64,000 bases of DNA from Streptomyces cellulosae (GCA_014655195.1 BNBH01000034.1:1-64000); one strand, 5' to 3'; positions 1 to 9,726 are shown, numbered from the stretch's first letter. Made by a program: numbers and translations. Notes: a model not told the origin generated them from the letters alone.

Positions 1-1873
1 CGACCACCGCGTTCAGCCGGGACAGGATCCAGCGGTCGGTCGGCGACATCGTCGAGGCGTCCGGCAGCGGGCCCTCGACCGTGGCGCCGTTCATCAGCGC
101 GAAGCGCGTGGCGTTCCAGATCTTGTTGGCGAAGTTCCGGGAGCCCTGGACCCAGTCCTCGCCGATCGGGACGTCGACGCCCGGGTTGGCGCCGCGCGCC
201 AGGGTGAAGCGGAGAGCGTCGGAGCCGTACTTGTCCATCCAGTCCAGCGGGTTGACCACGTTCCCGAAGGACTTGGACATCTTCTTGCCGTTCTGGTCAC
301 GGACCATGCCGTGCAGGGCGATGGTGTGGAACGGCGGGGTGCCGTCCATGGCGTAGAGGCCGAACATCATCATCCGGGCGACCCAGAAGAAGAGGATGTC
401 GTAGCCGGTGACCAGGACGGAGTTCGGGTAGAACTTCGCGAGCGACTCGGTCTGCTCGGGCCAGCCGAGGGTGGAGAAGGGCCACAGGCCGGAGGAGAAC
501 CAGGTGTCGAGGACGTCGGAGTCCTGGCGCCAGCCCTCGCCGCTCGGCGGCTCCTCGTCGGGGCCGACGCAGACGACCTCGCCGTTCGGCCCGTACCAGA
601 CGGGGATGCGGTGGCCCCACCACAGCTGCCGCGAGATGCACCAGTCGTGGAGGTTGTCGACCCAGTCGAAGTACCGCTTCTCCATCTCCTGCGGGTGGAT
701 CTTGACCTTGCCGTCGCGGACCGCGTCGCCGGCGGCCTCGGCGAGCGGGCCGACCTTGACCCACCACTGCATGGACAGGCGCGGCTCGATGGTGGTCTTG
801 CAGCGCGAGCAGTGGCCGACGGAGTGGACGTAGGGGCGCTTCTCGGCGACGATCCGGCCCTCGGCGCGCAGCGCGGCGACGATGGCGGAGCGGGCCTCGA
901 GGCGGTCCAGTCCCTGGAAGGGGCCGTGCGCGGTGATGACGGCGTGCTCGTCCATCACGGCGATGGCCGGCAGGTCGTGGCGCTGGCCGATCTCGAAGTC
1001 GTTCGGGTCGTGGGCGGGCGTCACCTTGACGGCGCCGGTGCCGAACTCGGGGTCGACGTGCTCGTCCGCGACGACCGGGATGGAGCGGTCGGTCAGCGGC
1101 AGCGTGATGAGCTTGCCGACGAGGTGCTTGTAGCGCTCGTCGTCGGGGTGGACCGCGACGGCGGTGTCGCCGAGCATCGTCTCCGCGCGGGTCGTGGCGA
1201 CGACGATGGTGTCGTCCCCCTCGCCGTACTTCATGGAGACGAGTTCGCCGTCGTCGTCCTGGTACTCGACCTCGATGTCGGAGATCGCGGTCAGGCAGCG
1301 CGGGCACCAGTTGATGATGCGCTCGGCGCGGTAGATCAGCTCGTCGTCGTAGAGCCGCTTGAAGATCGTCTGGACGGCCTTGGACAGGCCTTCGTCCATG
1401 GTGAAGCGCTCACGCGACCAGGCGACGCCGTCGCCGAGGCGGCGCATCTGGCCGCTGATCTGGCCGCCGGACTCGGCCTTCCACTTCCAGACGCGCTCGA
1501 CGAACGCCTCGCGGCCCAGGTCGTGGCGGGACTTGCCCTCCTTGGCGAGCTCCCGCTCGACCACGTTCTGCGTGGCGATGCCGGCGTGGTCCATGCCGGG
1601 CTGCCAGAGCGTCTCGTAGCCCTGCATGCGCTTGCGACGGGTGAGGGCGTCGATCAGCGTGTGCTCGAAGGCGTGGCCCAGGTGGAGGCTGCCGGTGACG
1701 TTCGGCGGGGGGATGACGATCGTGTACGGAGGCTTGTCGCTCTTCTCGTCCGCCTCGAAGTAACCCCGCTCCACCCAGCGCTCGTACAGCGGCCCCTCTA
1801 CGTCGGCCGGCGCGTACTGGGTCGGCAGTTCGGTCGTGGGCGCTGGTGGCTGCTGCTGAGCGTTGTCGGTCAC
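1..1873 (-). CDS. valS: Valyl-tRNA synthetase, N-terminal 624 residues (3' end outside window)
   Basis: Cytosolic class I aminoacyl-tRNA synthetase that charges tRNA-Val. The visible part has the HLGH signature at residues 64-67, the KMSKS loop at about 531-535, and between them the editing (CP1) domain with its hydrophobic and Cys-containing stretches (WCPRC, HCSRC). The start is a GTG whose product begins VTDNAQQQ; the open frame does extend upstream, but that extension lacks family similarity. The C-terminal anticodon-binding and coiled-coil parts lie beyond base 1, so about 250 residues are missing through the window cut, not through mutation. It is transcribed away from the next gene, sharing a 136-bp divergent promoter region. 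Identification is secure. Confidence 0.97.
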   Translation of the reverse strand, partial: MTDNAQQQPPAPTTELPTQYAPADVEGPLYERWVERGYFEADEKSDKPPYTIVIPPPNVTGSLHLGHAFEHTLIDALTRRKRMQGYETLWQPGMDHAGIATQNVVERELAKEGKSRHDLGREAFVERVWKWKAESGGQISGQMRRLGDGVAWSRERFTMDEGLSKAVQTIFKRLYDDELIYRAERIINWCPRCLTAISDIEVEYQDDDGELVSMKYGEGDDTIVVATTRAETMLGDTAVAVHPDDERYKHLVGKLITLPLTDRSIPVVADEHVDPEFGTGAVKVTPAHDPNDFEIGQRHDLPAIAVMDEHAVITAHGPFQGLDRLEARSAIVAALRAEGRIVAEKRPYVHSVGHCSRCKTTIEPRLSMQWWVKVGPLAEAAGDAVRDGKVKIHPQEMEKRYFDWVDNLHDWCISRQLWWGHRIPVWYGPNGEVVCVGPDEEPPSGEGWRQDSDVLDTWFSSGLWPFSTLGWPEQTESLAKFYPNSVLVTGYDILFFWVARMMMFGLYAMDGTPPFHTIALHGMVRDQNGKKMSKSFGNVVNPLDWMDKYGSDALRFTLARGANPGVDVPIGEDWVQGSRNFANKIWNATRFALMNGATVEGPLPDASTMSPTDRWILSRLNAVV

Positions 1874-1905
1874 GCGCCCAGTTTAGAGCCGTCACGGCGG
1901 TGTCC

Positions 1906-1919
1906 CGAAACGCGTTTCG
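1906..1919. promoter_or_regulatory. 14-bp perfect palindrome in the valS upstream region
   Basis: CGAAACGCGTTTCG is self-complementary and sits 33 bp upstream of the valS start, between divergent genes. It could be an operator or chance; no regulator is indicated. Confidence 0.25.
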
Positions 1920-2009
1920 TTTGTAACGGTGCGACCCCCGGCGGCCTGGAGTCGTTGACTCTGAGCCAGGATGTGAACAGAAGTTGAGCGTCTCGAGGGG
2001 AACCGAGTC

Positions 2010-3008
2010 ATGAGTCACCACCAGCCGGGGCCGTACGGCGGGCAGCCGCAGCAGCCCGGACCTTACGGACAGCAGGGACCGTACGGCGGCCAGCCGCAGA
2101 CCCCGCAGCCCGGCTACGGCCACCCCCAGCAGGCGCCCCCGCCCGCGCAGCCCGGCTACGGCTATCCGCAGCAGCAGCACCCCGGAGTGCCGCCGCAGCA
2201 GCCCGCGTACGGCCAGCCGCAGTACGGTCAGCAGCCTCCGTACGGACAGCCCCCGTACGGCGTGCCTTCCCAGCCCCCCGTCTCCGGCGGCGGCGGCAAG
2301 GTGGCCGCGATCGTCGTCGGCGCCGTCGCGGTCGTCACGGCCATCGGCGTCGGCGCGTACCTCCTCATCGGCGGCGACGGCGGCAGCACCGCGGCGGGCC
2401 TGACGGACGACGGCCCGCACAAGCTGACCGTGCCGAAGACCGTGCTGGGCGAGTACCAGCGGTTCGGTGAAGGCTCCGAGGAGAGCGGCTCGAAGACCGC
2501 GAAGGACATGGAGAACAGCGGGGTCAAGAACGGCACCGCCATCCTCGGCCAGTGGTCCACCGCCGACTTCGGGAACTACGACCCGGCCGACCCCGGCACC
2601 GCGGGCGACTTCCCGGACCAGTCGGAACTGCTGACCGCCAAGGGCATCACCATGGTGGGCGGTTACGGCGAGATCGCCGACCCGCAGAAGACGCTGGACA
2701 AGTTCTTCACCAACATCCAGGAACAGGTGGAGAAGAGCGCCGAGCAGAACACCGGGGGCATGGAGAACGCGGAGCTCGTCGGCGAGCCCGAGGAGGTCGA
2801 GATCGCCGGTACGGTGGCCAAGTGCCAGTCGACGAAGAGCACCAACGCGCTCACCAAGAAGGAGTCGACGGACTGGTTCTGCGCCTGGGCCGACCACAGC
2901 ACGGTCGGCATGGCCTCGCCCGGCGACAACGCCGGCACAGGGGTCGACAAGAAGACGGCGGTCGACCTCACCACCCAGCTCCGCGAGCAGATCCGCGTCA
3001 AGGTCTGA
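2010..3008 (+). CDS. Pro/Gln/Gly/Tyr-rich single-pass membrane protein (first of a tandem pair)
   Basis: A 332-residue protein of unknown function. Residues 1-90 are low-complexity, built from repeats such as QPGPYG and GYGYPQQ; one transmembrane segment follows at about 97-120; the remaining 210 residues should lie outside the membrane. That outer domain has two cysteines (in VAKCQST and WFCAWAD) separated by about 21 residues, likely a disulfide. The ATG follows GAGGGGAACC. Length, architecture and the cysteine spacing are shared with the next gene 37 bp downstream, so they arose by duplication and probably form one transcript. Such N-terminal PGQ-rich tails are common in Streptomyces membrane proteins; no function can be assigned. 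Confidence 0.85.
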   Translation: MSHHQPGPYGGQPQQPGPYGQQGPYGGQPQTPQPGYGHPQQAPPPAQPGYGYPQQQHPGVPPQQPAYGQPQYGQQPPYGQPPYGVPSQPPVSGGGGKVAAIVVGAVAVVTAIGVGAYLLIGGDGGSTAAGLTDDGPHKLTVPKTVLGEYQRFGEGSEESGSKTAKDMENSGVKNGTAILGQWSTADFGNYDPADPGTAGDFPDQSELLTAKGITMVGGYGEIADPQKTLDKFFTNIQEQVEKSAEQNTGGMENAELVGEPEEVEIAGTVAKCQSTKSTNALTKKESTDWFCAWADHSTVGMASPGDNAGTGVDKKTAVDLTTQLREQIRVKV

Positions 3009-3045
3009 CGGCACCGCAGCAGCGAACACAAGGGGGAACCCAGTC

Positions 3046-3993
3046 ATGAGCTTCAACCAGCCGGGCCCGTACGGCGGGCAGCCGCAGCAGCCCGGGCCGT
3101 ACGGCCAGCAGCCGGGACCGTACGGCCAGCCGCCGCAGACCCCGCCCCAGCCGCAGCCCGGCTACGGCTACCCCCAGCAGGCGCCCCCGCCCGGCCAGCC
3201 CGGCTACGGCTACCCGCAGCAGCCCGGGCACCCCGGTGTCCCGCCGCAGCAGCCGCCCTACGGCCAGCAGCCGCAGTACGGCATGCCGCCCCAGCCCCCG
3301 GCCTCCGGCGGTGGCGGCGGCAAGAAGGCGGGGATCGTCATCGGCTCCGTCGCGGTCGTCGCGGCCATCGGTGTGGGCGCGTACTTCCTGTTCGGCGGCA
3401 CGGGAGGCAGCGGCGGCCTGGAGGACGACGGCCCGCACAAGCTGACCGCGCCGGCGTCGGTCCTCGCGGACAAGTACGACCGCCAGGGCCCCGCGCAGGA
3501 GGAGTCGGCCAGCTCCAGCGACGAGAAGGACCTGGCGAAGGCGGGGGTGACCGACGCCACCTCGGTCGGCGCCGTCTACTCCACCACCGACCTGACGGAG
3601 CTGAACCCCGAGGACCCGGAGGACCTGGCGAAGCTGCAGACCGCGGAGAACATCACCTACTTCGGCGTCTACGGCAAGGTCGAGGACCCGGAGAAGGCCC
3701 TCGACGTGATGTTCACGCAGATGCACAAGAACACCGACGACGAGAAGGTCACGCTGGTCGGCGAGCCCAAGTCGGTGTCGCCGGACGGGCTGGACGGCGC
3801 GGTGATGAAGTGCCAGGAGGCCAAGACCCAGCACCCGGTGACCAAGAAGGACCAGACGACCTTCATGTGCGTGTGGGCGGACTACAGCACGCTCGCCGTG
3901 GTCGAGCCGACCGCCACCGGCAAGCAGTACTCGCTCGACGAGTCCGCGGGGATGGCCGCCGACGTCCGCAAGGACGTGCGGGTCGCCAATTGA
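3046..3993 (+). CDS. Pro/Gln/Gly/Tyr-rich single-pass membrane protein (second of the pair)
   Basis: A 315-residue paralogue of the preceding gene: low-complexity N-terminus to about residue 88, one transmembrane segment at about 94-117, and an extracytoplasmic domain beginning LEDDGPHKLTAPASVL, which matches LTDDGPHKLTVPKTVL in the neighbour. The two conserved cysteines (KCQEAK and FMCVWADYST) are kept. The ATG is preceded by AGGGGGAACC. Function unknown; the shared outer domain and cotranscription suggest the two act together or on related ligands, which is inference. Confidence 0.85.
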   Translation: MSFNQPGPYGGQPQQPGPYGQQPGPYGQPPQTPPQPQPGYGYPQQAPPPGQPGYGYPQQPGHPGVPPQQPPYGQQPQYGMPPQPPASGGGGGKKAGIVIGSVAVVAAIGVGAYFLFGGTGGSGGLEDDGPHKLTAPASVLADKYDRQGPAQEESASSSDEKDLAKAGVTDATSVGAVYSTTDLTELNPEDPEDLAKLQTAENITYFGVYGKVEDPEKALDVMFTQMHKNTDDEKVTLVGEPKSVSPDGLDGAVMKCQEAKTQHPVTKKDQTTFMCVWADYSTLAVVEPTATGKQYSLDESAGMAADVRKDVRVAN

Positions 3994-3998
3994 CACCC

Positions 3999-4020
3999 TC
4001 TCCCCGCTGAAGGGGGGAGA
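3999..4020 (+). terminator. Weak hairpin after the tandem membrane protein genes
   Basis: TCTCCCC pairs with GGGGAGA (7-bp stem, 8-nt loop) just after the stop codon. Its position suits the end of the two-gene transcript, but the stem is short. Confidence 0.35.
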
Positions 4021-4206
4021 TTCCCGCCTACCGGGCCGTTGAACGTGAAGCAGTACATCGAGCAGCAGAACCGGCCGCTCCGGGCTGCGCCGAGGTGAAC
4101 AGTGCAGATCGGTGCACCCAGTTGAGGTCGGAGCAACTCTCAGATTCGTTTCACCACCGGCCTGAAGCCCGGTGCACCGCGAATAGTCCCGGTAGCACCT
4201 GAACAA
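4021..4206. other. Intergenic stretch, possible decayed 3' end of a mobile element
   Basis: No gene with a start codon. One forward frame stays open from 4011 to a stop at 4200-4202 with coding-like composition (contains EIPAYRAVEREAVHRAAEP), without start or Shine-Dalgarno site. The sequence pattern (hairpin, GAGATTCCCGCC, then CTGAAGCCCGGTGCACC) reminds me of the right ends of IS200/IS605-type elements in streptomycetes, but I cannot confirm this. Confidence 0.2.
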
Positions 4207-4245
4207 GGAAAGGGCGTCCGGCGCGGTGCGCCGGACGCCCTTTCC
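4207..4245 (-). terminator. Strong hairpin terminator downstream of clpX
   Basis: Perfect 17-bp stem (GGAAAGGGCGTCCGGCG and its complement) with a 5-nt loop, 14 bp beyond the clpX stop. It could also stop transcription coming from the membrane-protein pair. Confidence 0.85.
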
Positions 4246-4258
4246 GTCTGCCAGGGGC

Positions 4259-5545
<1,287 letters not shown>

Positions 5546-5653
5546 GGTGTGCTTCCCCTTCGCCTGGGAGACGACCGGACGTCCATGTCCGGCGGCTCCT
5601 GGTGCTGCCTTATGTCCGACGGTACCTTGCCTGGCCCCCCGTTCGGGCCCCCC

Positions 5654-5697
5654 TTGGCACGGTTCACTTTGACGTGGACCGTGCCAAACCGTGCCAA
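5654..5697. repeat. Three copies of a 10-bp motif between clpP2 and clpX
   Basis: TTGGCACGGT at 5654-5663 is inverted at 5678-5687 and again, directly abutting, at 5688-5697 (ACCGTGCCAA twice). The first two copies can form a hairpin in RNA (arms extend to 14 bases with mismatches); all three could also be a protein-binding array upstream of clpX. It is not CIRCE (TTAGCACTC) or HAIR (CTTGAGT), the usual heat-shock operators. Confidence 0.5.
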
Positions 5698-5728
5698 GGG
5701 GCGGCAGACGTTACACCCCAGCCGTGCC

Positions 5729-6436
5729 TCAGCGCAGGCTGGAGTTGTCCATCTTCCGGGTGGTGATGATCTGGTCGATCAGGCCGTACTCCAGCGCGTC
5801 CTCGGCCGTGAGGATCTTGTCGCGCTCGATGTCCTCGCGGATCTTCTCGATCGGACGGGTCGAGTGCTTGGCCAGCATCTCCTCCAGCTGCGTGCGCATG
5901 CGGAGGATCTCGTTGGCGGCGATCTCCAGGTCGGAGACCTGGCCGCGGCCGGTCTCGCTGTACGGCTGGTGGATCAGCACCCGGGCGTTGGGCAGCGCCA
6001 TGCGCTTGCCGGGCGTGCCGGCGGCGAGCAGGACGGCGGCGGCGGAGGCGGCCTGGCCCATGCACACCGTCTGGATGTCCGGCTTCACGTACTGCATCGT
6101 GTCGTAGATCGCGGTGAGCGCGGTGAAGGAGCCGCCGGGGCTGTTGATGTAGACCGAGATGTCACGGTCGGGGTCCATCGACTCCAGGCACAGCAGCTGC
6201 GCCATGACGTCGTTGGCGGAGGCGTCGTCGATCTGCACGCCGAGGAAGATCACACGCTCCTCGAAGAGCTTCGCGTACGGGTCGTACTCGCGGATGCCCT
6301 GGGAGGTGCGCTCGACGAAGCGCGGAATGACGTAACGGGACTCGGCCTGCGGACCGGTGTAGCGGCCCTGCGAGCCGGTCATGTCCTGCACGGCCTGCAT
6401 ACGGTCGTAGATCCCGCTGCCGGGGAATGCGTTCAC
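5729..6436 (-). CDS. clpP2: ATP-dependent Clp protease proteolytic subunit ClpP2
   Basis: Serine peptidase of the Clp barrel, 235 residues. The nucleophile is Ser131 in GQAASAAA, the histidine is His156 in LIHQP, and an Asp lies in the ERDKILTAEDA region. A 40-residue N-terminal extension before FEERVIFLG is typical of actinobacterial ClpP2. It is 108 bp downstream of clpP1 in the same orientation; ClpP1 and ClpP2 form a mixed complex in actinobacteria, so cotranscription fits. Confidence 0.96.
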   Translation of the reverse strand: MNAFPGSGIYDRMQAVQDMTGSQGRYTGPQAESRYVIPRFVERTSQGIREYDPYAKLFEERVIFLGVQIDDASANDVMAQLLCLESMDPDRDISVYINSPGGSFTALTAIYDTMQYVKPDIQTVCMGQAASAAAVLLAAGTPGKRMALPNARVLIHQPYSETGRGQVSDLEIAANEILRMRTQLEEMLAKHSTRPIEKIREDIERDKILTAEDALEYGLIDQIITTRKMDNSSLR

Positions 6437-6544
6437 GGTGTCTCCTGAAAGGGGCTGAGGCGGTCGGCTGGGGCTGCTGGGGGCCCCGGGCTCTCACGGG
6501 CCCGGGCGGGGTCCTACGGGGCTCGTGGAGCCTCGCAAGGCCGC

Positions 6545-7162
6545 TCAGGCCCCGGTGCCGCCGCCGCCCGGCATGCCGGCGGCCGTGGCGATCACGTCGT
6601 CGATGAGGCCGTACTCCTTGGCCTCGAAGGCGTCGAACCAGCGGTCGCGGTCCGAGTCACGGGTGATCTGCTCGATCGTCTGGCCCGTGTGCTGGGCGGT
6701 GAGCTCGGCCATGCGCCGCTTGGTGTGCAGCAGCCGCTCGGCGTGGATCTTGATGTCCGAGGCGGAGCCGGCGAGACCTGCGGAGGGCTGGTGGATCAGG
6801 ATCTCGGCGTTCGGCAGCGCGAAGCGCTTGCCGGGCGTGCCCGCGCTGAGCAGGAACTGTCCCATGGACGCCGCGAGACCCATGGCGATCGTCACCACGT
6901 CGTTCTTGATGTACTGCATGGTGTCGTAGATCGCCATGCCGGCCGTGATCGAACCGCCGGGGCTGTTGATGTAGAGGTAGATGTCCTTGTCGGGGTCCGA
7001 GGCAAGGAGCAGCAGCTGTGCGGTGATCTTGTTCGCGATGTCGTCGTCGACCGGCTGGCCGAGGAAGATGATCCGCTCGCCGAGCAGCCGGTTGTAGACC
7101 TGGTCGCCGAGGCCACCACCGATGGAAGGCTCGCCGGCGGCTGAAGGCATCAGATTCGTCAC
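6545..7162 (-). CDS. clpP1: ATP-dependent Clp protease proteolytic subunit ClpP1
   Basis: Second Clp peptidase subunit. I start it at GTG (product VTNLMPSAAGEP), because GCAGGTGG lies 5-6 bp before it and the family begins MTNLMPSAAGEP; this gives 205 residues. An upstream in-frame codon would add 32 atypical residues. Ser99 in GLAASMGQ, His124 in LIHQP and Asp173 in DSDRDRW form the triad. It is the first gene of the clpP1-clpP2 unit. Confidence 0.96.
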   Translation of the reverse strand: MTNLMPSAAGEPSIGGGLGDQVYNRLLGERIIFLGQPVDDDIANKITAQLLLLASDPDKDIYLYINSPGGSITAGMAIYDTMQYIKNDVVTIAMGLAASMGQFLLSAGTPGKRFALPNAEILIHQPSAGLAGSASDIKIHAERLLHTKRRMAELTAQHTGQTIEQITRDSDRDRWFDAFEAKEYGLIDDVIATAAGMPGGGGTGA

Positions 7163-7304
7163 GTATCCACCTGCTCGTCTTACGACGGCGCCGGGCCGTC
7201 TCACGTGTTCCCTGCGGGGCGGGAGCCGTATCGGAGACTCCACTGCCCTGGTATTCATGGACCCTAACGCGCGGGTCCCTTCGGGGAATCCCGGAGATGG
7301 GAGT

Positions 7305-7318
7305 GTTCGCCGGGGGCG
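7305..7318. promoter_or_regulatory. Possible ClgR-like site upstream of clpP1
   Basis: GTTCGCC-GGGG-GCG resembles the published Streptomyces ClgR pattern GTTCGCY-N5-GCG but has a 4-base gap. ClgR activates clpP1 in streptomycetes; the site is about 140 bp from the start codon. Low confidence because the spacing is off by one. Confidence 0.25.
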
Positions 7319-7417
7319 TAGTCGGGTGCGGGCGCCGGGCGTGGCCGGGTGCGGGCGCGTCGTGGTCGCCCGCGCAGTTCCCCGCGCCCCTGAGGGCGTT
7401 CCGTCCCCCGGTGGCGA

Positions 7418-7449
7418 GAAGGCCCCGGGGTTGTCGCCCCGGGGCCTTC
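7418..7449 (-). terminator. Hairpin terminator downstream of tig
   Basis: Perfect 13-bp stem (GAAGGCCCCGGGG and complement) with a 6-nt loop, 22 bp past the tig stop; separates tig from clpP1. Confidence 0.85.
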
Positions 7450-7471
7450 TCGATGTTCACCTTGCCGGGGC

Positions 7472-8869
7472 TCAGCCCTCGGTCTTCTCCTCGGCCTTCT
7501 CGTCGGCCTTCTCGTCGGCGGAGGCCTCGGAGGTCTCGGCCTCGGCGACCTCGTCCTCCTCGTCCTCCAGGTCGACGATCTCGCCGTTGGTGTCCTTGAC
7601 CGTGGCCTTCTCGACCACGACGGCCAGCGCCTTGCCGCGGGCGACCTCGCCGACGAGCAGCGGGACCTGGCCCTGCTCGACGACCGCCTGGGCGAACTGG
7701 TCGGGGGACATGCCGGAGGAGGCCGCACGCCGCATGAGGTGCTCGGTGAGCTCCTCCTGGTTGACGTTGAGCTTCTCCTGCTTCACGAGCTCGTCGAGCA
7801 CGAACTGGGTCTTGATGCCCTTGATCGCGGCCTCGCGGGTCTCGTTCTCGAACTCCTCCTCGGTCTTGCCCTGGATCTCCAGGTACTTCGCGAGGTCCAG
7901 GCCCATCTGGCCCAGCTGGTGGTGCTCGAGGTTGTGCTTGCGGGTGTTGATCTCGTCCTCGAGGAGCTTCTCGGGGACGGGCACCTCGACCAGCTCGAGC
8001 AGCTTGTCCAGGACGCGCTCCTGGGCCTGCGTGGCCTGGTCGTACTGCTTCATGTTCTCGAGGCGCTTGCGGCTGTCCGCCTTCAGCTCCTCGAGGGTGT
8101 CGAACTCGGAGGCGAGCTGGGCGAACTCGTCGTCCAGCTCGGGCAGCTCACGCTTGGCGACCTGGGTGACCTTGACGGTGACCTCGGCCTCCTTGCCGGC
8201 CGCCGAGCCGCCCTTCAGCTCGGAGGTGAAGGTGGCCTCGCCACCGGCCTCCAGGCCCTTCACGGCGTCGTCGATACCGTCCAGCAGCTCACCGGAGCCG
8301 ATCGTGTAGGAGACGCCGCTGGCGACGCCGTCCTCGAGGACCTCTCCGTCGACCTTGGCCTCCAGGTCGATGGTCACCACGTCGCCGTCCTCGGCGGCCC
8401 GCTCAACCGGGGTCGTGGAGGCGAAGCGCTCACGGAGCTGCTCCACCGACTTCTCCACGTCCTCGTCGGTGACCTCGACGGCGTCGACCTCGACCTCGAT
8501 GCCGGAGTAGTCCGGGATCTCGATGGCTGGGCGGATGTCGACCTCGGCGGTGAAGTTCAGCGTCTCGCCGTCCTTCAGCTCCGTGATGTCGACCTCGGGC
8601 TGGCCGAGGGGGCTCAGCTCCGCCTCGTTCACGGCGTCGGTGTAGAACTTCGGGAGGGCGTCGTTGACGGCCTCCTCCAGCACCGCACCACGGCCGAAGC
8701 GCTGGTCGATGACCCGGGCCGGGACCTTGCCCTTGCGGAAGCCCTTCACCGTGACCTGCTGGTTGATCTTCTTGTACGCCGCGTCGAGGCTGTCCTTGAG
8801 CTCCTCGAAGGGCACCTCGACAGTGAGCCGAACCCGGGTCGGGTTCAGGGTCTCCACGGCGCTCTTCAC
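7472..8869 (-). CDS. tig: Trigger factor, ribosome-associated chaperone and prolyl isomerase
   Basis: 465 residues from a GTG preceded by AAGGAG (product VKSAVETLNPTRVRL). The ribosome-docking motif GFRKGK is at residues 43-48; the FKBP-type isomerase domain follows at roughly 150-240; the C-terminal chaperone domain ends in a long acidic, Ala/Glu-rich tail (EDEEDEVAEAETSEASADEK), usual in streptomycetes. It binds nascent chains at the exit tunnel. Adjacent to the clp genes as in many bacteria. A far longer open frame upstream is read-through over the tRNA-Pro gene. Confidence 0.97.
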   Translation of the reverse strand: MKSAVETLNPTRVRLTVEVPFEELKDSLDAAYKKINQQVTVKGFRKGKVPARVIDQRFGRGAVLEEAVNDALPKFYTDAVNEAELSPLGQPEVDITELKDGETLNFTAEVDIRPAIEIPDYSGIEVEVDAVEVTDEDVEKSVEQLRERFASTTPVERAAEDGDVVTIDLEAKVDGEVLEDGVASGVSYTIGSGELLDGIDDAVKGLEAGGEATFTSELKGGSAAGKEAEVTVKVTQVAKRELPELDDEFAQLASEFDTLEELKADSRKRLENMKQYDQATQAQERVLDKLLELVEVPVPEKLLEDEINTRKHNLEHHQLGQMGLDLAKYLEIQGKTEEEFENETREAAIKGIKTQFVLDELVKQEKLNVNQEELTEHLMRRAASSGMSPDQFAQAVVEQGQVPLLVGEVARGKALAVVVEKATVKDTNGEIVDLEDEEDEVAEAETSEASADEKADEKAEEKTEG

Positions 8870-9036
8870 GGTTCGGTCTCCTTGTGGCTGACTTCTCGGG
8901 TTCTGCCGGGACCAGAGCGGTCCGGCCGATTCGCCGCCCGGAGGACTTTCAGAGACACACGGGCGTGCAGCTTGCATAGTAACGGCAGCGGCTGCGGCAC
9001 CCAAAAGGCGATCACCGATGGTGAGCAGGTGGCTGG

Positions 9037-9110
9037 TCGGGGTGGCGGGATTTGAACCCACGGCCTTCCGCTCCCAAAGCGGACGCGCTACCAAGCTGCG
9101 CCACACCCCG
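9037..9110 (-). tRNA. tRNA-Pro (anticodon TGG)
   Basis: 74 nt cloverleaf: acceptor CGGGGTG pairs with CACCCCG, discriminator A, anticodon loop TTTGGGA between TCCGC and GCGGA, T arm GTGGGTTCAAATCCCGC. CCA is not encoded. Confidence 0.95.
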
Positions 9111-9275
9111 TCTGGTGCGATCCGTAGGGTACATGCACGCGGGCGAAAGGTCCGCCGCCTTCACGGCCCCGGGGCGGCGTCCGGCGACCGGCCGGACACG
9201 GGGTGTGCGGCGAGGGCGCACGACCCGCTACGATGCCTGTCGGTGCCGCGGTCACGGATGCGCGGCGCACACCGT

Positions 9276-9346
9276 GCGGGCGTAGCTCAATGGTAGAGCC
9301 CCAGTCTTCCAAACTGGCTACGCGGGTTCGATTCCCGTCGCCCGCT
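9276..9346 (+). tRNA. tRNA-Gly (anticodon TCC)
   Basis: 71 nt: acceptor GCGGGCG pairs with CGCCCGC, discriminator T, anticodon loop CTTCCAA between CCAGT and ACTGG, T arm CGGGTTCGATTCCCG. CCA is not encoded. Divergent from tRNA-Pro. Confidence 0.96.
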
Positions 9347-9355
9347 CTGCACGGC

Positions 9356-9400
9356 CGAAGGCCCAGGTGAGAGGGTATGCACCCGCTCCCTGGGCCTTCG
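9356..9400 (+). terminator. Hairpin terminator after tRNA-Gly
   Basis: 12-bp stem CGAAGGCCCAGG/CCTGGGCCTTCG around a 21-nt loop, 10 bp after the tRNA. Confidence 0.7.
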
Positions 9401-9416
9401 TCGTACCTGTGCGCCC

Positions 9417-9467
9417 GGCGGCTCGGTCGGCACCCCGGGCCCGCCGTCCCGACCGCGCCGAGCCGCC
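9417..9467 (-). terminator. Hairpin downstream of the small membrane protein gene
   Basis: GGCGGCTCGG pairs with CCGAGCCGCC, with further GGTCGG/CCGACC pairing after a 4-nt bulge; suits the end of the leftward 64-residue gene. Confidence 0.5.
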
Positions 9468-9531
9468 TCGCGCGCAGCATGCGCCGGTCCGGAGATGTCC
9501 GGGCCGGCCCTGGGGGTGTCCGTGGGCGGGA

Positions 9532-9726
9532 TCAGAAGCTGATGGAGTTGATCATCTCGGCTATCGAGTCCAGGAAGCGCTGGATGTCGTCGGCCATGCC
9601 CGTCGAGGCGAGGAAGAAGCCGAAGAGGACGGCGACGATCGCCGGCCCGGCCTTGATGGAGCCACCTCTCAGCAGCACCACCAGGATGATCGCCAACAGC
9701 AGCACCACTGACAGTGAAATGGCCAC
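9532..9726 (-). CDS. Small membrane protein, 64 residues
   Basis: GTG start with AAGGGTG upstream. The product is two hydrophobic segments (about residues 3-19 and 27-44) followed by a short amphipathic tail ending AEMINSISF; FGFFLASTGMADDIQRFLDS is the most distinctive part. Coding GC pattern and the upstream ribosome site support a real gene; I believe related short proteins occur next to this tRNA in streptomycetes. Function unknown. Confidence 0.7.
   Translation of the reverse strand: MAISLSVVLLLAIILVVLLRGGSIKAGPAIVAVLFGFFLASTGMADDIQRFLDSIAEMINSISF

Noticed and set aside
311..1987. Long forward open frame opposite valS
   Set aside because: Antisense frame kept open by GC bias; low-complexity product, no ribosome site, valS motifs on the other strand.
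5654..5697. CIRCE or HspR site for the clpX repeat
   Set aside because: Core TTGGCACGGT does not match TTAGCACTC or CTTGAGT, and spacing differs.
9037..9346. tRNA genes as integration site of a mobile element
   Set aside because: No integrase, no duplicated tRNA end and no foreign composition on either side.
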